28,672 nucleotides of DNA from a bacterium. Its GTDB lineage: Bacteria > Cyanobacteriota > Vampirovibrionia > Obscuribacterales > Obscuribacteraceae. The first letter of the stretch is position 1. The number at the start of each line of letters is the position of its first letter. The notes under the pieces are model-generated. The model was not told the DNA's origin. It ran no database searches and saw nothing but the letters and a program-made list of their open reading frames with translations. The stretch lies in assembly GCA_030431355.1 (NCBI GenBank), contig JAUIJG010000006.1, forward strand, positions 1 to 28,672, given 5' to 3'. Positions 7,394 to 15,739 of this stretch are shown here, in pieces. The position numbers and the translations under genes were made by a program.

Positions 7394-7978
7394 TCAAGTC
7401 TGTATTTTTTCGAGCCAGTGGTGCTCTGGATGACATACTTCCAGGGCGTTTTGCAGCCATGCTCTCTGGTTGTTAGATAGATGCGGGAGAGCCGCCAGGA
7501 AATCCTCTTCGTCTACCGGTCGGGTGTTTTTGGCTTTAAAAAGAAGTACTATCTCAGGGCTGAGATAGGAGATGCCAGATATCTTCGATAGAGCCGAATC
7601 AAGATCTCTAGTAATGCTCGTCTCTCTTCGGAAGATCCATCTTTCCCTGTCGCTCTCTTGCAGTAGCACTTCAAGGCTTGTGGTTCCACAATTGGATTTC
7701 CCATGGATCTCGTGTACCGGAAGGGCGAGGCTCTCTCCCGAACTCCAGTCTTCTAGCTTGCCGTCGACAACTTTCTGCAATCTCCAGGTTTTTAGATATT
7801 CCTTCAGGTGAGTCTGATCTTTTCGAAAGATGCCGATGTCTATATCTTTGTGCGTTCTCGTTCTCTTTTGGAGAAAGAGGTCCAGAGCCCACCCGCCAGC
7901 AATAAGCCAGGGTCGTTGAAAGTTCTCGAAGACCCTTACAGTGGTAAGCAGCTCCTGAAAGTCGTTGTCCAGATCCAT
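7394..7978 (-). CDS. Nucleotidyltransferase-fold protein (ANT(2'')-like domain)
   Basis: The protein has 194 residues. Near the N-terminus are W24-L-I-A-G-G-W-A-L-D33 and, ten residues later, T42-H-K-D45-I-D47-I-G. This is the pattern of the minimal nucleotidyltransferase fold, where the two aspartates bind metal, as in aminoglycoside 2''-adenylyltransferase and the COG-type 'nucleotidyltransferase domain' proteins. The rest (ESLALPVHEIHG, LSPEIVLLFKAK, DEEDFLAALPHL) matches the usual C-terminal part of that family. It would transfer a nucleotide to a small molecule or protein; the acceptor is unknown. Its ATG directly abuts the stop of the upstream beta-CASP gene, so the two are one transcript. 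Resistance to an aminoglycoside cannot be assumed. Confidence 0.8.
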   Translation of the reverse strand: MDLDNDFQELLTTVRVFENFQRPWLIAGGWALDLFLQKRTRTHKDIDIGIFRKDQTHLKEYLKTWRLQKVVDGKLEDWSSGESLALPVHEIHGKSNCGTTSLEVLLQESDRERWIFRRETSITRDLDSALSKISGISYLSPEIVLLFKAKNTRPVDEEDFLAALPHLSNNQRAWLQNALEVCHPEHHWLEKIQT

Positions 7979-9382
7979 TTAAAGCTCAAGCGTTTCGGAG
8001 AGTTTGGGGATAATGCAGTCTATTCCGAAAGACTTTTGGATTTTGTAGTTCAGGTCATCTATCGGCTGTGGCTCTCCATGGGTCAAAACCACCTTTGGTT
8101 TATGCCCTTCTTCTTTCTGGGCCATGGAGCCGAGCCAGCGGAGTAAGTGGGTCTGTCCAGCGTGGGCGCTGAAGCCTCCGACACCATTAACGGTGGCATT
8201 GACCGCGATAGTCTCTCGAAATATTTTGACTTTTTTGGCCCCATCAAGAAGAAGTCTGCCCAGGGAGCCTTTAGCCTGGTAGCCGACCATTATCACAAAA
8301 GTGTTTTCCTTCCATAGGTTATGCTTGAAGTGATGCAGAATTCTGCCCGCGTTGCACATTCCGGCACCGGCCATGATGACACAGGGACCTTCGATGTTGT
8401 TTAGCATCTGGGATTCTTCAAGGGTTTCACAGGTTCTAAAACGAAAGTTTCCTTTCCTGATCTCCCCATTCTCTATTATCACCTTAGCTTCTTCATCCAT
8501 AATCTCTTCATGTCTGGCATAGATATTGGTGGCAGAGATGCCCATCGGACTATCCAGATATACCGGCATGGGCTGGACTTCTCCAGCGTTGAAAGCGCGA
8601 GCCAGGTAATAGAGAATTTGTTGGGTTCTGCCCACGGCAAAGGTTGGGATGAGAACTTTGCCTTTGCAGCCCCTTGCGGCAGAGAGAATATCTTTGAATT
8701 CTGACAGCGTGTCCGTCAGGGGTCGGTGGTCACGGTTGCCATAGGTCGATTCCATAAACACGACATCTGCCTGGTCTATAACAGCAGGATCTCGCATCAA
8801 AGGGACATCGTACTGACCGAGGTCGCCGGAGAATACGAATTTTCGTTTCTGATCTTGTTCTTTGATAAATAGCTCAATGCAAGCAGAGCCCAGGATATGA
8901 CCCGCTTCCACAAATCTGGCTTTGATACCATTTTCAATATTATTGATTTCATCATATTCAACCGGGACAAATTGTCTTATCACCTGATCCACATCAGATT
9001 CTTCATAGAGTGGCTTAACCGGCGGCAATCCTGCCCGAGCCCGCCTTCTATTCTCTCGCTTCGTGTCGCTTTGCTGAATATGGGCGGCATCATAAAGAAT
9101 CAGGGAGGCGATTTCTATTGTGCCCTGGGTGGCATAAATAGGTCCCCGGTATCCCGACCGGCTCAGTAGCGGCAGACGACCGCAATGATCCAGATGACCG
9201 TGGGTAAGAAGAACCGCGTCTACTTTCTGGGGGGTGAGACCCCTGGGCACTCGGTTGAGTCTCTCCAGTCGTTTGGGTCCCTGGAACATACCGCAATCAA
9301 CCAGCAATCTGGTGTTTTCAGTTTCCAGCAGATAACAGGAACCTGTTACTTCTCTGGCTGCTCCGTGAAATGTGACGCGCAT
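7979..9382 (-). CDS. MBL-fold/beta-CASP/RMMBL exoribonuclease-type hydrolase
   Basis: The protein has 467 residues and a complete set of motifs. H61-G-H63-L-D65-H66 is the metallo-beta-lactamase motif 2, H162 (GHILGSA) motif 3 and D187 (FSGDLG) motif 4. E211-S-T-Y-G-N-R begins the beta-CASP insert, P246-T-F-A-V-G-R-T-Q follows it, and G403-F-S-A-H406-A plus V432-L-T-H435-G-E close the RMMBL part. This is the CPSF73-like or YsoM-type family with two zinc ions, known for cutting RNA; length and motifs match the bacterial 'MBL fold RNA-specific exonuclease' group and not RNase J, which is longer. No signal peptide, so cytoplasmic. It starts 38 bp from a divergent kinase gene and is followed without a gap by a nucleotidyltransferase gene. 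Confidence 0.9.
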   Translation of the reverse strand: MRVTFHGAAREVTGSCYLLETENTRLLVDCGMFQGPKRLERLNRVPRGLTPQKVDAVLLTHGHLDHCGRLPLLSRSGYRGPIYATQGTIEIASLILYDAAHIQQSDTKRENRRRARAGLPPVKPLYEESDVDQVIRQFVPVEYDEINNIENGIKARFVEAGHILGSACIELFIKEQDQKRKFVFSGDLGQYDVPLMRDPAVIDQADVVFMESTYGNRDHRPLTDTLSEFKDILSAARGCKGKVLIPTFAVGRTQQILYYLARAFNAGEVQPMPVYLDSPMGISATNIYARHEEIMDEEAKVIIENGEIRKGNFRFRTCETLEESQMLNNIEGPCVIMAGAGMCNAGRILHHFKHNLWKENTFVIMVGYQAKGSLGRLLLDGAKKVKIFRETIAVNATVNGVGGFSAHAGQTHLLRWLGSMAQKEEGHKPKVVLTHGEPQPIDDLNYKIQKSFGIDCIIPKLSETLEL

Positions 9383-9420
9383 GGTATGGCTTCCGGTTTT
9401 ATTACTACTGGGAAACGTCT

Positions 9421-10440
9421 ATGGTAATCTTGTTGACCCCACAGATTTTGAAAGCTATTCTACTACTTTTGCAGAGCGATCAGCAGAGGCAATTGGGCAT
9501 GGAGCGGCTTGAATCTGTAGTTAAGAAGATAGATGCAGGAGGTGAGTTATTGGCTCATCGTCCGCTATTAGGTGGCATCTCAGCATCTATGATCGCCTTT
9601 GACATGCGTGGCTCTGAAGGCACAATTCGGCATCTTGTCATGCGTAAGGCCGGAGCGCGAGTATTGGCTGAGAGTCCGGAAGCTATTTCATATGAGTTCA
9701 AAGTGCTGGGTGCGCTGAAAGAGAGCACGGTCTCCTCTCCTGTGCCGGTGCTTCTGGATGAGAGCGGGGATATTTTCAAAGAACCATATATGGTATTGGA
9801 GTATCTAGACGGCTGTCCAAAGTATGACGCAGGAAATTCAGTGGCGCAGAAAAGAGACTATGTGGAGAAGATGGCAGGCGCCCTGGCTGCTTTGCATGCT
9901 TTGCCTTGCGATGGTGGCGAATATAGTTTCCTGACCGTTCAGAAAGATCGCCTGGAAAAGAAATTTTCGAAACGACCTGAAAAGCTGGATCCGCTTCTGC
10001 GCGAGCCGGAACTCAGGGGGATTATAGAGAACAACTTGCCTTTAAGCGGTCTGAATAAGCCGGTCTTGCTGCATGGAGACTTTTGGCCTGGCAATGTCTT
10101 ATGGCAGGGGGCTGAGATTACAGGCATCATCGATTGGGAGGACGCAGAGCTGGGCGATCCTCTCTACGAGATTGCGGTTACACGCTTTGACCTGCTCTGG
10201 GTTTTCGGGCGAGATGCGATGGAGCATTTTACGGAAACATACAAAGCGCGGATGGGGGCAGAGGTGGATTTTGGCAATCTGCCATACTTTGAACTGATGT
10301 CGGCAATCAGGCCGTCTCTGAGGATTTCTGAGTGGGTCGATGGTTGGGTTGACCTGGGTAGGGATGACGTGACGGAAGAGACCTTTATGGAATGCCACAA
10401 GTACTATGTGGACCGGGCGCTCTGCCAGCTTGGTTCTTAG
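9421..10440 (+). CDS. APH-family phosphotransferase
   Basis: The protein has 339 residues with the aminoglycoside-phosphotransferase/choline-kinase fold. H218-G-D220-F-W-P-G-N225 is the catalytic loop (Asp base, Asn metal ligand) and I236-I-D238-W-E-D the DFG-equivalent. L249-Y-E follows as usual. The N-lobe is less clear, but V73-M-R-K probably supplies the ATP lysine. The closest family style is the acyl-CoA dehydrogenase-associated or 'phosphotransferase family' group (PMVLEYLDG-like hinge, YMVLEYLDG here), so the substrate may be an alcohol and not a drug. ATG 9421 is taken as the start; Met27 (9499) is an alternative. It is divergent from the beta-CASP gene and is followed by a possible terminator. 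Confidence 0.85.
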   Translation: MVILLTPQILKAILLLLQSDQQRQLGMERLESVVKKIDAGGELLAHRPLLGGISASMIAFDMRGSEGTIRHLVMRKAGARVLAESPEAISYEFKVLGALKESTVSSPVPVLLDESGDIFKEPYMVLEYLDGCPKYDAGNSVAQKRDYVEKMAGALAALHALPCDGGEYSFLTVQKDRLEKKFSKRPEKLDPLLREPELRGIIENNLPLSGLNKPVLLHGDFWPGNVLWQGAEITGIIDWEDAELGDPLYEIAVTRFDLLWVFGRDAMEHFTETYKARMGAEVDFGNLPYFELMSAIRPSLRISEWVDGWVDLGRDDVTEETFMECHKYYVDRALCQLGS

Positions 10441-10472
10441 CAGCGGGCTTAAGTGAAAGCCGTCGGTGAGCT

Positions 10473-10494
10473 AAAGGACTAGTCTTTTGTTTTT
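10473..10494 (+). terminator. Possible Rho-independent terminator after the APH gene
   Basis: AAAGGA and TCTTTT form a six-pair stem (one G-T pair) around CTAG and are followed by GTTTTT. It lies 33 bp past the stop codon. The stem is short and poor in G/C, so the call is tentative. Confidence 0.4.
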
Positions 10495-10588
10495 CTGACC
10501 GATACACTCGAACCAGATAAGAAAAATAGGCTTACTTGTTGGAAGATCAGGAATTTCATCTACAATAGATTCATATCCTTATTAAGCA

Positions 10589-10942
10589 ATGAAGACAATG
10601 GAAAATCGGTTAAAAGATATAGTGTTTGTGCAGCTGGGGTTGTTTATGACTCCCCTGGTTCTCATTCTTTGGGGCTGGAGTCTCTGGTTCTGTTTTCTTT
10701 TTGTTTACGGCAGCGTGACCAGTGGTCAGATAACCACATCTCTGCATCTTATATTAGCGGTTGTATTGGGACTTCTAGCTGCTGTGCCTCTGTCGATAGC
10801 CAATTACAGGTTTCTCAAGTCGGTATTTAAGAAGTACGAGATGAGCCAGATATCGGTAAATGTCGTAGTCTTTCTTGCTATCTGCGGATTTTTCGCACTA
10901 AGTTTGAAAGACTTTTTCAAGTATTTGCCACTGCCCGGCTAA
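10589..10942 (+). CDS. Small integral membrane protein, unknown function
   Basis: The protein has 117 residues with three hydrophobic segments: about residues 12-38, 48-70 and 88-106, separated by short polar loops and ending in PLPG. The first carries aromatic residues (WGWSLWFCFLF). No transporter or enzyme motif is visible. A TACAAT at 10561-10566 could be its -10, with TTGTTG at 10536 as a weak -35 at a long 19-bp spacing. The start may be ATG 10589 or the ATG at 10598; neither has a clear ribosome binding site. It stands alone on the plus strand, convergent with the WD40 gene. Confidence 0.6.
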   Translation: MKTMENRLKDIVFVQLGLFMTPLVLILWGWSLWFCFLFVYGSVTSGQITTSLHLILAVVLGLLAAVPLSIANYRFLKSVFKKYEMSQISVNVVVFLAICGFFALSLKDFFKYLPLPG

Positions 10943-11015
10943 GCTGTAGGCGGCTTCTATAAGAGCATTCCGCAGCGAATTTATCGAAGACTTACTTCTT
11001 CTTGCATTTTATTAG

Positions 11016-12137
11016 TCAAGGTTTCCAGAATTCCAGGTCGAAATCTTCCATGCCTATGGCCAGGCTCTTTCCGTCTGGTGCCCAGGCGAATACTGACGGA
11101 AAGATGTCGACAAAGGAGCTGCCTTTGGCGGTTTTATAACTGGTTTGGGTCTTTCCTGTTTGGGCATCGACAATTTTGACAATCTCGTCCTGGTCGCTGA
11201 CTGCAAGATATTTGCCGTCCGGTGACCAGAAGAAGGTCGGAAACTCGTCATTGGTTGTGATTGTGTTTCTTACTTTGTCGGTGACCGGATCATAAATGAC
11301 AATGCCTTTGTGTTTGTCATATGCAAGATGTTTGCTGTCCGGGGACCATGCTAGATGCTTGATGCCTTTTAATTCACGGATGGTCTTGCCGTCTTTTGCG
11401 TTCCAGATATGCAAAGACTTAGTTCCTGAATTGAAGTTGAAGCTAATGGTGGCAAGCTTTGAATTGTCGCGGCACCAACTTACCACAAAGGTCCTGTGTT
11501 GAAGTGGTTCGTAAGTGTATAGCTCTTTGCCGCTTTCAACATCCACAACGTGGACACCATTAGCGTCGGATATTGCCAGGTTTTTACCGTCACCGCTCCA
11601 GTCCAACCCGGTGACGTAAGACTTGTACTCTCTCCAGCCGTCATTGGTGGTGGCGCCGTTTTGAGGTAAAATCGGATTCCAGCGCCGCTCCGGATCGAAA
11701 TCTTTTGCCCGTTTGCTGATTTTGGATTTTACCAACTTGCCGCTTTTGCTATCGAAGATGAAGACGTTTAGGTAGTGCGCAACGGCCACATAGCGGCCGT
11801 CCGGAGACCATGAGACAGGGCTCCAGTTGTCTCTTGCCATATTGGTGTCTGCTTTGACAGAGAATCTTTTGTCTACAGGTTTCTGGATGTCTTTGTCCGG
11901 ATTGAGTTCCAGCAAGACTTCACCGGTATTCGCTTTGACAATGGCGGCGGTATGCTTCTTGTAGCCGATGACTAATCTCTTTCCATCTGGAGACCACGAT
12001 ATGGAGCCGACGTAAGTTTCGTTTGGCAGCTTTGCCATCGCTGCCAGCGGCGACATGAAGATCGCGGTTAGTATCAATGATGATACTGCCCTTGCTCGCA
12101 AGCCTATGCGATTTGCAGATTTCCTTTTGCGCTTCAC
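11016..12137 (-). CDS. Exported WD40/beta-propeller repeat protein
   Basis: I place the start at GTG 12137, which shares four bases (GTGA) with the stop of the upstream TPR gene and has AAAGGAAAA ahead of it. This gives a clean signal peptide: VKRKRKSANRIGLRARAVSS, then a hydrophobic LILTAIFMSPLAA, with cleavage after AMA. An ATG at 12179 would add 14 residues and overlap by 46 bp. The mature part has at least six W-S-P-D-G-K repeats (for example near residues 45, 110, 275, 310 and 355 of the longer form), each with a following 'A-I/V-x-D' strand, typical of a seven-bladed propeller. It should be a periplasmic or surface binding protein. No catalytic residues are evident. Pairing with a secreted TPR protein suggests a shared complex. 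Confidence 0.8.
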   Translation of the reverse strand: MKRKRKSANRIGLRARAVSSLILTAIFMSPLAAMAKLPNETYVGSISWSPDGKRLVIGYKKHTAAIVKANTGEVLLELNPDKDIQKPVDKRFSVKADTNMARDNWSPVSWSPDGRYVAVAHYLNVFIFDSKSGKLVKSKISKRAKDFDPERRWNPILPQNGATTNDGWREYKSYVTGLDWSGDGKNLAISDANGVHVVDVESGKELYTYEPLQHRTFVVSWCRDNSKLATISFNFNSGTKSLHIWNAKDGKTIRELKGIKHLAWSPDSKHLAYDKHKGIVIYDPVTDKVRNTITTNDEFPTFFWSPDGKYLAVSDQDEIVKIVDAQTGKTQTSYKTAKGSSFVDIFPSVFAWAPDGKSLAIGMEDFDLEFWKP

Positions 12138-13039
12138 GATTGATTTTCCTTTACCACTTGCTTCATTCTTTTCAGGCATGTTTTGTACAAGTATCTATCT
12201 ACCGTAGATAGCTGCTTCTTGCCGGATTTGGCATAAGCTTTGCTCCGTACTTTGTAAGCATCAAAGTACATCGGTTCAGCACCAATTATGGTATTGCAGT
12301 CGTCTATGGCTGCTTTGTAATTCTTGAGATTTAAATAGGCTCTAGCTCGACTCAATCTTGCAGGCAAGCTGTTCGGCGAGAGTTGAAGGGCTCTGTTGCT
12401 GTCTTTGAGAGACTGGCTCCAGTTCTGGTTGTTATATTGGTTTATCTTTGCTCTAACCAGATAAAACCAGCCGGCTTTGTCGTTGATTTTGATTGCTTTG
12501 TCGCACTCGGAAAGGGCGCGATCAGGTTTTTCTATGAGTCCCAGGGCTTTGACCGCAAGACCAGATGCGTTTCTTGGATTGCGAGCCAATATCTGGCGTG
12601 CCAACCAGAGTGTTTGCTGATAATCTTGCAGGCAGAAGTGACATTGCGCAAGTCTTATTGCCACGCCTTCGTCACCTTTGCGGGCATACTTTTGCGCTTT
12701 CTTTAGATCTAGAATTGCCTCCTCGTAGAGCCCGTATCCCATGAGCCAGCTGGCACGCTCCAGTAAATATCGTACATCTTTGGGATTAGCTCTTACAGGC
12801 TTAGACAAGTCGTCGAATAGAGCGGTGAACTTTTTGAAGCCCGGAAGAGGCAGCCTCTTCTGGTTAGCATCATCAAGTGCTACCGGAACATTCGGATCCC
12901 AATCGTCAAAGTTTTCTCTAGCATCGGCAAGATTGCCCGACGTTAGAGCTATGCATGCTGCAATCGTCCCTGCAGCTATAATCGGGGTTTTGTCCCTCAG
13001 TAAAAAGGGCTCTCTCATCGCCTTGTGAAAAAGTCGCAT
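12134..13039 (-). CDS. Exported TPR-repeat protein
   Basis: The protein has 301 residues from ATG 13039; a TTG at 13066 in the same frame would add nine. The N-terminus has a basic stretch and then a hydrophobic segment (TPIIAAGTIAACIALTSG) followed by NLADARENF, consistent with signal peptidase cleavage after ADA. Residues from about 90 hold five to six TPR units (for example WLMGYGLYEEAILDLKKAQ, YLVRAKINQYNNQNWSQSLK, LSRARAYLNLKNYKAAIDDC). TPRs bind peptides or other proteins. The gene overlaps the WD40 gene by four bases, so they are co-translated. It is divergent from the TPR-DUF1266 gene with about 100 bp between. Confidence 0.8.
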   Translation of the reverse strand: MRLFHKAMREPFLLRDKTPIIAAGTIAACIALTSGNLADARENFDDWDPNVPVALDDANQKRLPLPGFKKFTALFDDLSKPVRANPKDVRYLLERASWLMGYGLYEEAILDLKKAQKYARKGDEGVAIRLAQCHFCLQDYQQTLWLARQILARNPRNASGLAVKALGLIEKPDRALSECDKAIKINDKAGWFYLVRAKINQYNNQNWSQSLKDSNRALQLSPNSLPARLSRARAYLNLKNYKAAIDDCNTIIGAEPMYFDAYKVRSKAYAKSGKKQLSTVDRYLYKTCLKRMKQVVKENQS

Positions 13040-13140
13040 CTTGCCTGTTTTGTCCCGGCTATCCAAAAGTCTAATGTTCTTGTAAGCTCTTCCAAGATAT
13101 CATAAAAAGACTACCGCAGTTTTAATTCCTGGAGAAATGA

Positions 13141-14688
13141 ATGGGTCGTATCGAACGTGTTGTTGATAGAACCAGATATAGCATTGTTTTGATAGCGCTT
13201 CTGGCTGTTTCCTGCGGTCAGGGAGCGCAAGGTTCCGGCTCTGACGCATCTTTTGTTCCGGTTGAAAATCCGACCAACGAGCATGCCTGGCAGCTCTTTC
13301 AACAAGCTAAGCATGAAGAGTCGATGCGAGAGTACAAGTCTGTTTTATTGAAAGATGACAAAGATGCCAATGCCCATTACGGTGTCGCCTGTAATTTAGA
13401 TAGCCTGGGCAAGTACGAAGAAGCGCTCGCTGAGTACAACATCGCCTACAGTCTCAACCCTGAGCACACAGGGGTTTTGAACGACCGAGGCAACTTGTAC
13501 GGCAAATTAAAGCAGTACGATAAAGAGATTGCGGACTATTCAAGGGCGATAGAACTGGAGCCCTGGAATGCTGCCAATTGGAACGACCGCTCCAGTGCAT
13601 ACCTCGATATTTACAAAGACGATCTAGCTTTGAAAGACGCGACCGAGTCGGTTATTCGTGATGGTGAGTATGTTAATCCGCATTACTATAGAGGGGTTGC
13701 ATTTTGGCGCATGGGTGAGAATAAAAAGGCTCTGATTGCGCTACGAGCTGCTCTCGACTATGAACCAACTTATGCAAACGCCCATTACCTGATGGGAAAT
13801 ATTTATTCTGAGAATGAAAATTTCAGGAAAGCGATTGACCACTACACCCAGGCTTTGACTCTGCGACCTAAGCAGTATTACTTCTATGTGAAAAGAGCTA
13901 ATTCTTATGATGAGCTTGGCAAGCATGACGATGCTCTGCGCGATTTGAAGCGAGCGGTTGAGTTGGCTCCTGAGAAGAGTTACGCCAGAGATGCCTTGTT
14001 CAAGCACGAATATTTGATGGAGCATGGCAATCTCTCCGACGCCGAGCTTTTTCCGATCGGATGCTGCGCACTACTGGACCACATGAACGAACATCGCCAT
14101 GATATCTTGATGCCGGACATTCCGACCAAGAAAAACATTGAGGCAGAGAAAAGGTCTTTGCGAGTCAATGGCTGGAGCGTAAACTCCCGGGATGATTTGC
14201 TGAAAAATTTGAAATATCTTGAAGATGGTGGCAACCGCGCGCTCTTTGATGAAATTGCGACCGCGCTAAAGTCGTCCGATCCGGACAAAGCCTTTGATGA
14301 ACTCTTGAAGCGGCATAGTGAAACTTATGGGCGTGAGAAACTTCTTGACCGGCGCACAGTGGTGGCAAAATATGGTGACAAGCTGGGCAAAAAATCTTTG
14401 GTTGGCTGGGATATGATTCGCTACATACATCTATGTCGATGGGGCGCTCTGGCTGGTTATATGAGTGAGGAAGAGGCTTGGAAGCGCATTAAGCCTGTGG
14501 CTCAGAAGTTGCAGAAAACTTTTGATTCCTGGGAAGATCTTGGTGACAACTACTTGATCGGACGCCGTTTCTGGAACAAGAAAGTGAGTTTAGAAGGCGC
14601 TTCAGAGTTTCAGAAGATTGTCGATTGGCTCAAGACCAACAAAGAGAGTCCCTGGGTCAAGGTTGACTGGAATACAGATTTGAGTTGA
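13141..14688 (+). CDS. TPR protein with C-terminal DUF1266 domain, probable lipoprotein
   Basis: The protein has 515 residues. The N-terminus (residues 1-25) is basic, then hydrophobic, ending L-A-V-S-C25, a near-lipobox, so it may be a lipoprotein; the -3 alanine is not ideal. Residues about 47-285 contain seven TPR units such as AWQLFQQAKHEESMREYKSV and AHYLMGNIYSENENFRKAID. Residues about 338-512 are a DUF1266 domain: L340-R-V-N-G-W-S-V-N-S-R-D-D-L, then G422-W-D-M-I-R, L431-C-R-W-G-x-x-A-G-Y-M-S-E-E-E-A-W, and S463-W-E-D-L-G-x-N-Y-L-I-G-R-R-F-W. DUF1266 has no known activity and is usually found alone in enterobacterial proteins, so the TPR fusion is unusual. GGAG lies seven bases before ATG 13141. 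Confidence 0.82.
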   Translation: MGRIERVVDRTRYSIVLIALLAVSCGQGAQGSGSDASFVPVENPTNEHAWQLFQQAKHEESMREYKSVLLKDDKDANAHYGVACNLDSLGKYEEALAEYNIAYSLNPEHTGVLNDRGNLYGKLKQYDKEIADYSRAIELEPWNAANWNDRSSAYLDIYKDDLALKDATESVIRDGEYVNPHYYRGVAFWRMGENKKALIALRAALDYEPTYANAHYLMGNIYSENENFRKAIDHYTQALTLRPKQYYFYVKRANSYDELGKHDDALRDLKRAVELAPEKSYARDALFKHEYLMEHGNLSDAELFPIGCCALLDHMNEHRHDILMPDIPTKKNIEAEKRSLRVNGWSVNSRDDLLKNLKYLEDGGNRALFDEIATALKSSDPDKAFDELLKRHSETYGREKLLDRRTVVAKYGDKLGKKSLVGWDMIRYIHLCRWGALAGYMSEEEAWKRIKPVAQKLQKTFDSWEDLGDNYLIGRRFWNKKVSLEGASEFQKIVDWLKTNKESPWVKVDWNTDLS

Positions 14689-14738
14689 CCTGTTTTTCTT
14701 TGGTCGGAAATCCTTGTATCAACTTCTAACTCATAGAG

Positions 14739-14767
14739 ATAGCACTGTTCTGGCTTTGCAGTGCTAT
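14739..14767 (+). repeat. Nine-bp perfect hairpin between the TPR-DUF1266 and MscS genes
   Basis: ATAGCACTG and CAGTGCTAT are exact reverse complements with an 11-base loop. It sits 51 bp past the stop of the DUF1266 gene and 40 bp before the MscS start. No T-run follows directly, so it is either a weak terminator or an RNA-stability or protein-binding site. Confidence 0.5.
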
Positions 14768-14806
14768 TAAACAATTGGCTTCTGTTTTATTGTCGAGGTT
14801 TGTGGA

Positions 14807-15688
14807 TTGAAGAAGGAAATTGATTTAGCCTGGAAAACTGTATCTAAAATGGTAGATTCGTTTTATGAACATCTGCCTCTAATAGTTATTGGTTTGGTCA
14901 CATTTGTCATCTTCTGGATTGTCGCTCGGGTGGTGGAAAAGATAATCAAGAAGGTGGGAATGAACACCTATCTGGATAACTCTTTGACAAGTGTTTTGGC
15001 TAGTATCGCCGGTATTGCTGTAAAGTTCCTCGGGCTTCTTGTCACCATTACTATCATTTTTCCTGGATTTAGCCCCGCAAACTTAGTGGCAAGTTTGGGA
15101 CTAACTTCGGTGGCAGTCGGTTTTGCGTTCAAAGATATACTACAAAATTTCCTTGCCGGGCTGCTTATTCTGTGGCGCAAGCCGTTTAGAGTAGGAGACT
15201 CTATAAAGTCTAATGGTTACTTCGGAGTAGTCAAAGAGATTAATGTAAGGTCAACCAAAATAGTCACAAGAGACGGTCATGAAGTCACCATTCCCAATGG
15301 GCAAGTATTTACCAGTCCGGTGGAAGTGTTGACCTCTAGTCCGCTTAGAAGGCTGAAGTTCTCGGTCGGCATAGGATACACCGATTCCATTGAAGAAGCC
15401 CGGGAAGTTATTGGTGAAGAGTTGAGAAAGCTTGAAGACATTGTTGACGATCCGGCTCCGCAAATACTTGTATCGGAGTTGGCGGCATCCTCTGTAAACT
15501 TTTCAGTCTACTTCTGGATCGACTCCAAACAAACTCTTCCTGTCATGGTGGACAAAGTAGCCACTGCGATTAAGGAAAGTCTTGATGCCGCAAAAATCGA
15601 TATGCCGTACCCGCATCAGGTTATTATGTTCCATGGTGACTCGAATGAACTCAAGCTGGCTAGCGCGGGGCAGGCGGAAGCTGAGTAA
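14807..15688 (+). CDS. mscS: Small-conductance mechanosensitive channel (MscS family)
   Basis: The protein has 293 residues, close to E. coli MscS (286). Three membrane helices are seen at about 23-43, 62-85 and 90-125. TM3 is of the pore type with repeated Gly/Ala (ASLGLTSVAVGFAFKDILQN), followed by FLAGLLILWRKPFRVGD, the family signature. The beta domain has I-K-x-N-G-Y-F-G-V-V-K-E-I and T-R-D-G-H-E-V-T-I-P-N-G. It opens on membrane tension to release solutes in hypo-osmotic shock, in the cytoplasmic membrane. The start is TTG 14807, supported by GAGG eight bases ahead; no better ATG is near. It appears to be a single-gene unit, converging on the Cys-motif gene. Confidence 0.93.
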   Translation: MKKEIDLAWKTVSKMVDSFYEHLPLIVIGLVTFVIFWIVARVVEKIIKKVGMNTYLDNSLTSVLASIAGIAVKFLGLLVTITIIFPGFSPANLVASLGLTSVAVGFAFKDILQNFLAGLLILWRKPFRVGDSIKSNGYFGVVKEINVRSTKIVTRDGHEVTIPNGQVFTSPVEVLTSSPLRRLKFSVGIGYTDSIEEAREVIGEELRKLEDIVDDPAPQILVSELAASSVNFSVYFWIDSKQTLPVMVDKVATAIKESLDAAKIDMPYPHQVIMFHGDSNELKLASAGQAEAE

Positions 15689-15739
15689 ATCAAGGTTTCT
15701 GTGTTGATACGAATTGCCGGTTTTCTAATAGTATCTGCG

